Source: Burkholderiales bacterium
Lineage (GTDB): Bacteria > Pseudomonadota > Gammaproteobacteria > Burkholderiales > Burkholderiaceae_C
Assembly: GCA_947448105.1 (NCBI GenBank)
Contig: CANFNE010000179.1
Location: 1-5,295, forward strand
Length of the DNA: 5,295 bases
Direction of reading: 5' to 3'
Positions 1 through 5,295 of this stretch are shown here, one piece after another. Position 1 is the first letter of the stretch. Every line of letters starts with the position of its first letter. Below the pieces are notes generated by a model. It did no database searches and was not told the origin of the DNA. It saw only the letters and a list, made by a program, of their open reading frames with translations. The translations under genes and the position numbers were made by a program.

Positions 1-1407
1 GACCACCAGCGAGCCCGCCTGCAAGGCCACGCGCGTCAGGCCGCCGGGCACCATCTGCACGGTTTTGCCACTGAGCACATAGGGACGCAGGTCAATGTGG
101 CGCGGCGCAATGCCGCTTTCCACGTAGGTGGGGCACGTGGACAAGCTCAGCGTGGGCTGCGCAATGTAGCCGCTGGGGTTGGCCAACAAGGCCTGGCGGA
201 AGTTCTCAATCTCGGCGCTGCTGGCCGCAGGCCCAACAAGCATGCCGTAGCCCCCCGCGCCATGCACTTCCTTGACCACCAGGTCTTTGAGGTGCGCCAG
301 TGTGTACGCCAGGTCATCGGGTTTGCGGCACTGGAAGGTAGGCACGTTGTTCAAAATGGGTTTTTCGCCCAGGTAGAACTCGATCATCTGCGGCACGTAG
401 GGGTAAATCGACTTGTCGTCGGCAATGCCGGTGCCCACGGCGTTGCAAATCGTCACGTTGCCTGCGCGGTAGGCGTTGAGCAAACCCGGGCAACCCAGGG
501 TGGAGGTCGGGCGAAATACGGTGGGGTCCAAAAAGTCATCGTCCACCCGGCGGTAGATCACGTCCACCCGGCGCGGCCCGCGCGTGGTGCGCATGTAGAC
601 AAAGTTGTCTTTGACCACCAAATCCTGGCCTTCGACCAGTTCCACGCCCATTTGCTGGGCCAAAAACGCATGTTCAAAGTAGGCGCTGTTGTACATGCCG
701 GGCGTCAGCACCACCACGGTGGGCTCGGCGGTACTGGCCGGGCAACTGGCGCGCAGCGTTTCTAGCAACAAGTCGGGGTAGTGGGCAATCGGTGCCACCC
801 GGTGGCTGTTAAACAGCTCGGGAAACAGCCGCATCATCATCTTGCGGTCTTCCAGCATATAGCTCACGCCGCTGGGCACGCGCAGGTTGTCCTCCAGCAC
901 GTAGTACTCACCTACCCCTTGCGCGTTGGGCGCGCGCACGATGTCAATGCCCGAAATATGCGAATAAATCTGGTGCGGCACGGCCACGCCCACCATCTCC
1001 TTGCGGAACTGGGCGTTGTTCTCGATCTGCTCGCGCGGCACGATGCCTGCGCGGATGATGTCTTGCCCGTGGTACACGTCGTGGATAAAGCGGTTCAGCG
1101 CGGTGACACGCTGCACCAGGCCTTTTTCCATCGACTTCCACTCGTGGGCGGGGATGATGCGCGGGATCAGGTCAAAAGGAATCAGGCGCTCGGTGCCCGA
1201 GCCGTCTTCGTCTTTTTCGCCATACACGGCAAAGGTGATGCCCACGCGGCGAAAAATCATCTCCGCCTCTTCGCGCCGGTGCGCCATGGTCTGCGCGCTC
1301 TGGCGCGCCAGCCACTGGCCGTAGGCCTTGTAATGCTCGCGCACCTGGCTGGGGTCGGCCAGACCGTCGTAGGGCAACTTCGCCACCATTTCGTCAAATG
1401 TATGCAT
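1..1407 (-). CDS. Circularly permuted type 2 ATP-grasp protein (COG2308, DUF404/DUF407), C-terminus cut by window edge
   Basis: Translating the minus strand from the ATG at 1407-1405 gives 469 uninterrupted residues up to the left window edge, ending AGSLVV. Recognisable family stretches, in order, are DVYHGQDIIRAGIVP (110-124), YVLEDNLRVPSGVSYMLEDR (169-188), RRVDVIYRRVDDDFLDP (279-295), NAVGTGIADDKSIYPYVP (322-339), VVKEVHGAGGYGM (377-389), DLRPYVLSG (439-447) and GGLTRVA (454-460). The Gly-rich VKEVHGAGGYG segment and the acidic/Asn cluster LEDN (171-174) are the likely nucleotide and metal sites. Family members usually run about 470-490 residues, so only a short tail should be missing. 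The start is supported by AGAAGG nine bases upstream. Members are predicted to be ATP-dependent carboxylate-amine (peptide-type) ligases, often encoded with an alpha-E (DUF403) protein and a transglutaminase-like protein; substrate and product are not known. No signal peptide or membrane segment is seen, so it is probably cytoplasmic. The family call is firm; the reaction is inferred. Confidence 0.93.
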   Translation of the reverse strand, partial: MHTFDEMVAKLPYDGLADPSQVREHYKAYGQWLARQSAQTMAHRREEAEMIFRRVGITFAVYGEKDEDGSGTERLIPFDLIPRIIPAHEWKSMEKGLVQRVTALNRFIHDVYHGQDIIRAGIVPREQIENNAQFRKEMVGVAVPHQIYSHISGIDIVRAPNAQGVGEYYVLEDNLRVPSGVSYMLEDRKMMMRLFPELFNSHRVAPIAHYPDLLLETLRASCPASTAEPTVVVLTPGMYNSAYFEHAFLAQQMGVELVEGQDLVVKDNFVYMRTTRGPRRVDVIYRRVDDDFLDPTVFRPTSTLGCPGLLNAYRAGNVTICNAVGTGIADDKSIYPYVPQMIEFYLGEKPILNNVPTFQCRKPDDLAYTLAHLKDLVVKEVHGAGGYGMLVGPAASSAEIENFRQALLANPSGYIAQPTLSLSTCPTYVESGIAPRHIDLRPYVLSGKTVQMVPGGLTRVALQAGSLVV

Positions 1408-1416
1408 AGGTACAGA

Positions 1417-1422
1417 CCTTCT
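1417..1422 (-). promoter_or_regulatory. Ribosome binding site of the ATP-grasp gene
   Basis: The minus strand reads AGAAGG here, nine bases before the ATG at 1407. This supports that start. The AGG core sits in the 3-base loop of a short inverted repeat, ACAGA (1420-1424) and TCTGT (1412-1416) on the minus strand. The stem is only five pairs and AT-containing, so a regulatory effect is speculative. Confidence 0.6.
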
Positions 1423-1455
1423 GTTTTTAGTGTGGTACGCAAGACTTGGGCCAAT

Positions 1456-4152
1456 TTACCCTGCCGGCGGTACGCGATGGTGCCAGTAGCGCTGCCCCTG
1501 CGCCCTTGCGCACACCCCATTGTGGGGCAGAGCCGATGGCCAGATAAATGCACCGCAATGGGGCGAATCGACAATTTCCAGCGTGTGTGTGGGCGCAAAA
1601 CCGGCACCCAGCGCCCGGTAGCGCGCCAGAACTTCGGGTGCCGGATGGCCGTAGCGGTTGCGGTAACCCGCCTGTACCAACACCACGGCGGGCTGCACGG
1701 CGGCTAAAAACCCGGCACTGCTGGACGTTTTGCTGCCGTGGTGCGGCGCCAGCAGCAGGGTGGACCGCAGGCCGCTGCCCCCATCGGCCTGTCCCAGACG
1801 CGCCACCAGCGCGGCCTCTTGCGCGCGTTCGATGTCCCCCACCAACAGCGCACTGCTGGCCCCGCCAGAGATGCGCAGCACGCAGGACAAAGCGTTGGGT
1901 TGGGGCGGCGGCTCGGCGGTGTAGTCTTGGGTGCGGGGATGGAGCACCTCAAAGCGCACCCCATCCCAGGTCCAGGCCTGACCGGCCTCGCAGCGCTGGG
2001 CCGGGTGTCCAGCGACCAAAGGGTGATCGCTGGCCAGCGAAGTCAACACTTGGGCTTGCGGCTGCGTGGCCAGCACCGCAGCGGCGCCGCCGACATGGTC
2101 GGTGTCGCGGTGGCTGAGCACCACGCGGTCGAGCCGGGTTTGCGTCGTTTGCAAGAGCGGCACCAGCACCCGGTGGCCCGCGTCGCTCTCCAGGCTGTAG
2201 CGCGGACCGGTGTCATAGAGCAAGGCGTGCTGCGCGGTGCGCACCAGCACCGCATTGCCCTGGCCTACGTCAGCGCCCAGCAACTCGAACTCTCCCGCTG
2301 CGGGCGCAGGCACGCGCCACAGCGGAACCGCCAGTAGCAGCGGCAAGCCCAAAAGCCGCAGGCTCCATGGGCCGGGCAGCACCAGTAGCAGGCCGCCGAC
2401 CGTGGCCATGGCGGCCAAGCACAAGGGCGGCACCGCCAGCACCAGCACTGCGCCCGGCCAGGCGGCCAGGGTTTGCAAAACCGCCATCAGCACATCCACC
2501 GCTATCGCGGCCAGCACCCACACCGGCGCAAACAGCACGCCCACCATGGCCAGTGGCGTGAGCACCAGCGTGACCCAGGGCACGGCCAGCAAGTTGGCCA
2601 GAAGCCCCACTACCGACATCTGGCCAAACAGCAGCACCGTGAGCGGCGCCAGCGCCAGCGTGATGGTCCACTGCTCGCCCACCAGTCTGCGCAGGGCTTG
2701 CACGCCCGCGTTCAGCCAGCGCAGCCCCAATGACCGGGTGTTGCCCTCGGCCACCGCTTGTATGTTCACCGTGTCCAGCTTGTCACGCGGATCGGTGTCC
2801 ATGGCGGGCCAGGGGTCTGGACGGCGGGCCTGATGCTCCCGCTGGCGTCCCGGGTCGCTGGCAAACAGGACGCCCACCGCCACAAAGCTCAGCCAAAAAC
2901 CGGCCTGCAACAGTGCCCACGGATCGCTGACCACCACTGCGCAAAATGCCAGCAGCCACACCTGGGGCCAGGGCCAGCGCAGGCCCCATAGGCGCAACGC
3001 AGCGACCACCATCAGCGTCACGCAGGTGCGCTGCGCAGGCACGCCCCAGCCCGAAAACAGCGCATAGGCCAGCGCTGACAGCACGCCCCCGGCCAGCGCG
3101 GCGGTGGGCGCAGGCAGCCACAGGCACAGGCGCTGCGAGCGCCGCCACAGCCAGCCCACTGCGGCCATGGCGCCCCAGGCAAACATGGTGATGTGCAGAC
3201 CCGAAATGCTGACCAGGTGTGCCACGCCGGTGGCGCGAAAAACGTCCCAGTCCGCGCGCTCGATGGCCGCCTGGTCGCCTACCACCAGCGCGGCGATCAG
3301 GCCGGCCGCCTGCGGATCGGCCACCTGCGCCAGGATGCGCGTGCGCACCCGCTGGCGCAAGGTGGCCACCGGATACGCCCAGGTGTCGCCCAACAACACG
3401 GGTTCGGCGTCACGCGCACCGGCGCGCACATAGCCGGTGGCTTGCACGCCTTGCGTCCAAAGCCACAACTCGTAGTCAAAGCCCTGCGGGTTGCGGCTGC
3501 CATGTGGTGCCTTGATGCGCAGGGTGAACTGCCAACGCTGGCCCGGGCGCAGGTCTTGCGGCTGGCGCTGCAGTTCCCAATCGGCCAGCTCGGCGCCTGC
3601 ACCCCGGGGCGCCAGGCCGCTGTACCAAGCCACCTCCATGCGCGGGGGTAGCTGTACCGCCTGGGCGCCCCGTTGGGCCGACTCCACCTGCAGGCGAAAG
3701 CGCAAGCCCGTGGCGTTGCGCTGCGTCAGATCGCGCACCACGCCCACCACCTGCAGGTCTTGCCCCTCGAGCGCCGGGTCCAGGCGCTGGGCGTCAAAGT
3801 GGCTGGCGCGCAGACCAAGCAAGGCAAAGGCCGCGCCCGCGCACGCCACCAGCACGACCGCGCTGCGCAAAGTAGCCCAAAGGCGTTTCACCCGCGCCGC
3901 GCCATAGAAGCGCCGCCGCTGCGTCCATTGGGCGCCTTTCACAAACCCATGCGGGCCACCCCAGCCCAGCACACGGGCCCGCCAGAGACAGGCCAAGGCA
4001 GCTGCCAAACACGCGCCCAGCAGCGCACCGTAGTCCGCCCCGCCCCACAATTCGCCTTGCTGCAATTGCGCTGCCACCCCGCCAAGCGCTGCCAAGGCCA
4101 GCCACGCAAGCGGCGGCAAACGGAAATTAACAACAGAATTGGCAAGCGTCAT
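1456..4152 (-). CDS. comEC: DNA internalization-related competence protein ComEC/Rec2
   Basis: ComEC forms the inner-membrane channel that passes single-stranded DNA into the cytoplasm during natural transformation. This 898-residue protein has the full family architecture. The N-terminal part has hydrophobic segments (about 13-30, 40-57, 96-113) and then a soluble DUF4131/OB-type region (about 125-245). The competence domain begins with the signature GLIAALVVGDQAAI (284-297), then VFRATGVAHLVSISGLHITM (304-323), and continues through many membrane segments to about 615. The C-terminal metallo-beta-lactamase-like domain (about 620-870) keeps its expected residues: DVGQGNA (628-634), D647 in YDTGP, HRDTDH (681-686), D773 in VGDIE, HHGS (804-807) and YGHP (834-837). 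These look catalytically intact, consistent with a proposed nuclease role that degrades the non-transported strand. An in-frame TAA lies just upstream of the ATG at 4152, so no earlier start is possible; the SD is weak. A polar stretch at about 432-487 makes the protein somewhat longer than many homologues. The ATP-grasp gene follows after 48 bases. Confidence 0.96.
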   Translation of the reverse strand: MTLANSVVNFRLPPLAWLALAALGGVAAQLQQGELWGGADYGALLGACLAAALACLWRARVLGWGGPHGFVKGAQWTQRRRFYGAARVKRLWATLRSAVVLVACAGAAFALLGLRASHFDAQRLDPALEGQDLQVVGVVRDLTQRNATGLRFRLQVESAQRGAQAVQLPPRMEVAWYSGLAPRGAGAELADWELQRQPQDLRPGQRWQFTLRIKAPHGSRNPQGFDYELWLWTQGVQATGYVRAGARDAEPVLLGDTWAYPVATLRQRVRTRILAQVADPQAAGLIAALVVGDQAAIERADWDVFRATGVAHLVSISGLHITMFAWGAMAAVGWLWRRSQRLCLWLPAPTAALAGGVLSALAYALFSGWGVPAQRTCVTLMVVAALRLWGLRWPWPQVWLLAFCAVVVSDPWALLQAGFWLSFVAVGVLFASDPGRQREHQARRPDPWPAMDTDPRDKLDTVNIQAVAEGNTRSLGLRWLNAGVQALRRLVGEQWTITLALAPLTVLLFGQMSVVGLLANLLAVPWVTLVLTPLAMVGVLFAPVWVLAAIAVDVLMAVLQTLAAWPGAVLVLAVPPLCLAAMATVGGLLLVLPGPWSLRLLGLPLLLAVPLWRVPAPAAGEFELLGADVGQGNAVLVRTAQHALLYDTGPRYSLESDAGHRVLVPLLQTTQTRLDRVVLSHRDTDHVGGAAAVLATQPQAQVLTSLASDHPLVAGHPAQRCEAGQAWTWDGVRFEVLHPRTQDYTAEPPPQPNALSCVLRISGGASSALLVGDIERAQEAALVARLGQADGGSGLRSTLLLAPHHGSKTSSSAGFLAAVQPAVVLVQAGYRNRYGHPAPEVLARYRALGAGFAPTHTLEIVDSPHCGAFIWPSALPHNGVCARAQGQRYWHHRVPPAG

Positions 4153-4329
4153 GGGCCGATCTTATCGACCGGATTTACCCACGGGCAGCCAGCGCCAGGG
4201 CAATCCATGCACCGCTGCGCCCTGCCCTCACGCCCCCGGACTGGGTGACAATGCGGGACGCACTGCACGCGGTGCGGCGCTGGTTTACACGAACCGTTTT
4301 CCACCCCTTTTTGCCCGGACCCGATCGCC
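4153..4329. other. Divergent intergenic region between comEC and the RidA-family gene
   Basis: These 177 bases separate two divergent starts, so promoters for both comEC (leftward) and the RidA-like gene (rightward) are expected here. I could not find a convincing sigma-70 pair on either strand: partial -35-like words occur (TTGTCA on the minus strand around 4246-4251, TTTACA on the plus strand at 4284-4289) without a good -10 at the right distance. A minus-strand GATAAG close to the comEC start is a weak -10 candidate with a poor -35. Small inverted repeats (CGCAC/GTGCG around 4259-4276, GGTT/AACC at 4282-4295) are short enough to be chance. No gene is supported inside. Confidence 0.45.
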
Positions 4330-4788
4330 ATGAACATTTACGACACCCTCGCCGCCCTGAACATCACCCTGCCCCCGGTGGCTACGCCCGCTGCGGCCTA
4401 CGTGCCTTTTGTGCAGACCGGCAACCTGGTTTTCTTGAGCGGCCACATTGCCAAAAAAGACGGCAAGGTCTGGTCCGGCCAGTTGGGCGCCACCATGGAA
4501 ACCGCCGAAGGCAAGCTCGCCGCCCGCGCGATCGCCATTGACCTCCTGGGCACGCTGCACGCCGCCGTGGGCGACCTCAACCGCGTCACGCGCATCGTCA
4601 AGCTCATGTCCCTGGTCAATTCCACCGGCAGCTTTACCGAGCAGCACCTGGTGACCAATGGCGCAAGCGAACTGATTGGCGAAATCTTTGGTGCCAAAGG
4701 CGCCCACGCCCGCAGCGCCTTTGGCGTGGCGCAAATCCCCATGGGCGCGTGTGTCGAGATTGAGATGATTGCCGAGGTCGCGGCCTAA
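4330..4788 (+). CDS. RidA/YjgF/YER057c/UK114-family protein
   Basis: This complete 152-residue protein belongs to the RidA (YjgF/UK114) superfamily, small trimeric cytoplasmic proteins. The archetype hydrolyses reactive enamine/imine intermediates released by PLP enzymes such as threonine dehydratase. Family marks are FVQTGNLVFLSGHIAKKDGK (27-46), the central helix with ARAIAIDLLGTLHAAVGDLN (65-84), VTRIVKLMSLVNST (86-99), and the C-terminal signature ARSAFGVAQIPMGACVEIE (127-145). R128 in this signature aligns with the catalytic Arg105 of E. coli RidA, so deaminase chemistry is possible. It is longer than the roughly 130-residue archetype, with an extended N-terminus and a longer middle, and resembles the separate YjgF-like subgroup of about 150 residues. 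The substrate is therefore uncertain and I give no symbol. The ATG at 4330 has only a weak SD (GGA at 4317-4319). The gene diverges from comEC, and its stop lies 11 bases from the stop of the converging DTW gene. Confidence 0.93.
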   Translation: MNIYDTLAALNITLPPVATPAAAYVPFVQTGNLVFLSGHIAKKDGKVWSGQLGATMETAEGKLAARAIAIDLLGTLHAAVGDLNRVTRIVKLMSLVNSTGSFTEQHLVTNGASELIGEIFGAKGAHARSAFGVAQIPMGACVEIEMIAEVAA

Positions 4789-4799
4789 GCCCTGCGCAT

Positions 4800-5295
4800 T
4801 CAAAAAGGCGCGGGCCGCCTCAAGTCCCGCAGCCGCCCGTGCGCCACGCCGTTGGCGTCAAACGGCAGCTGCTGTTTGGCTTGCAAATAGTGGTGGGTGT
4901 AAACGTCCAAATAGGCCTCCAGCGTCTGTGCGGCATGGGGCTCGCCCGCCAGCTCCAGGCACAGGGCGGCCACTTCGCTGGTGCAAAAGTGGTCGTCGCG
5001 GCGCGAGCGGCGCAACTGGTAGCGCGAAATCTGCGCGGGCTCCAGGCTTAGCACCGGCAGCGCATCCAAGTAGGGGCTTTTGCGAAACATCTTGCGCGCC
5101 TCAGCCCAGGTGGCGTCCAGCAAGATGAACAGCGGGCGCTTGCCGCCCTGGCCCTTCGCCTCCTTCGCCACCGTGTGCACCACGCGCTCAGGCGCCACAA
5201 ACTCCCCCGGAAACACGACACAGGGCTGCCACTGCGGATCGGCCAGCAGGGCCAAGAGCGCGGGGTCGGTTTCGGTGCGCGCCCAGCCAAAGGCA
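4800..5295 (-). CDS. DTW-domain protein, probable tRNA-uridine aminocarboxypropyltransferase (TapT-like), N-terminus beyond window edge
   Basis: The minus-strand frame is open from the right edge (first full codon 5294-5292, reading AFGWARTETDP) to a TGA at 4802-4800, giving 164 visible residues. The TTG at 5255-5253 is an internal Leu codon in conserved sequence, not a convincing start. Diagnostic DTW/TapT features, numbered from the first visible residue, are FPGE (28-31), LLDATWAEARKMFRKS (58-73), which carries the D-x-T-W motif with D60 and W63, LPVLSL (79-84), ISRYQLRRSRRDDHFCTSE (89-107), and a C-terminal YLDVYTHHYLQAK segment. Proteins of this family (E. coli TapT/YfiP, human DTWD1 and DTWD2) transfer the 3-amino-3-carboxypropyl group from S-adenosylmethionine to tRNA uridine, giving acp3U. 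E. coli TapT is about 230 residues, so roughly 50-70 N-terminal residues, normally including a Cys-rich metal-binding motif, lie outside. The family is clear; the target uridine is inferred from homologues. Confidence 0.92.
   Translation of the reverse strand, partial: AFGWARTETDPALLALLADPQWQPCVVFPGEFVAPERVVHTVAKEAKGQGGKRPLFILLDATWAEARKMFRKSPYLDALPVLSLEPAQISRYQLRRSRRDDHFCTSEVAALCLELAGEPHAAQTLEAYLDVYTHHYLQAKQQLPFDANGVAHGRLRDLRRPAPF

Noticed and set aside
97..1707. Two long plus-strand open frames (97-765 and 781-1707) with His- and Val-rich translations
   Set aside because: They lie antisense to the ATP-grasp gene, which translates with clear family motifs over the same bases. Their compositions are typical of the reverse complement of GC-rich coding DNA, and they match no family I recognise.
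1548..4248. Multiple overlapping frames on both strands across comEC (for example 1738-2337 plus, 2270-2671 minus, 3673-4248 plus)
   Set aside because: The 898-residue ComEC frame explains the region end to end with ordered domains. The other frames are low-complexity Ala/Arg/Pro-rich shadows.
4255..4296. Short inverted repeats in the divergent intergenic region as possible operators
   Set aside because: Arms are only 4-5 bases with mismatched flanks, which is expected by chance in GC-rich sequence. There is no adjacent regulator gene to support an operator.
4149..4337. A 62-residue minus-strand frame upstream of comEC as a separate gene
   Set aside because: It begins inside the RidA-family coding sequence and has a Cys/Pro/His/Arg-rich composition typical of chance frames. 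Only its last 19 codons are kept as a speculative leader in the findings.
4285..4803. A 172-residue minus-strand frame opposite the RidA-family gene
   Set aside because: The plus-strand protein has the complete RidA signature. The opposite frame shows no family features and is a shadow of the coding strand.
4839..5128. Plus-strand frames opposite the DTW-domain gene (4839-5051 and 4769-5128)
   Set aside because: The minus strand encodes conserved DTW/TapT motifs over the same bases, so these are shadows.

Overview
The window is GC-rich, densely packed chromosomal sequence with no sign of mobile DNA. The protein set and the style of the ComEC and DTW-domain proteins suggest a betaproteobacterium, most likely Burkholderiales and probably the Comamonadaceae group. 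That placement comes from recognising protein families and composition, not from a database search or a marker gene.

Layout: (1) 1-1407, minus strand: a circularly permuted type 2 ATP-grasp protein (COG2308 / DUF404-DUF407 type), complete at its N-terminus and cut by the left window edge only a little before its expected C-terminus. (2) 1456-4152, minus strand: comEC, the inner-membrane DNA-uptake channel with its C-terminal metallo-beta-lactamase-like domain, complete at 898 residues. (3) 4153-4329: a 177-base divergent intergenic region. (4) 4330-4788, plus strand: a 152-residue RidA/YjgF-family protein. (5) 4800-5295, minus strand: a DTW-domain protein of the tRNA acp3U-transferase (TapT) type. 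Its C-terminus is present and its N-terminus lies beyond the right edge. It converges on the RidA gene with 11 bases between the stops.

How they relate: comEC and the ATP-grasp gene run in the same direction 48 bases apart and could be co-transcribed, but I know of no functional link between DNA uptake and this ligase family. The RidA-like and DTW genes look like independent housekeeping genes for metabolite damage control and tRNA modification. The long plus-strand open frames across 97-1707 and 1548-4248 are antisense shadows of the two minus-strand genes.

I see no CRISPR array, tRNA, rRNA, insertion sequence or attachment site. The gene of least known function is the ATP-grasp protein. 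The other observations are small: an SD sequence inside a short hairpin, a polar insertion in ComEC, and a very tight convergent gene end. I found no evidence of an undescribed multi-gene system in what is visible.
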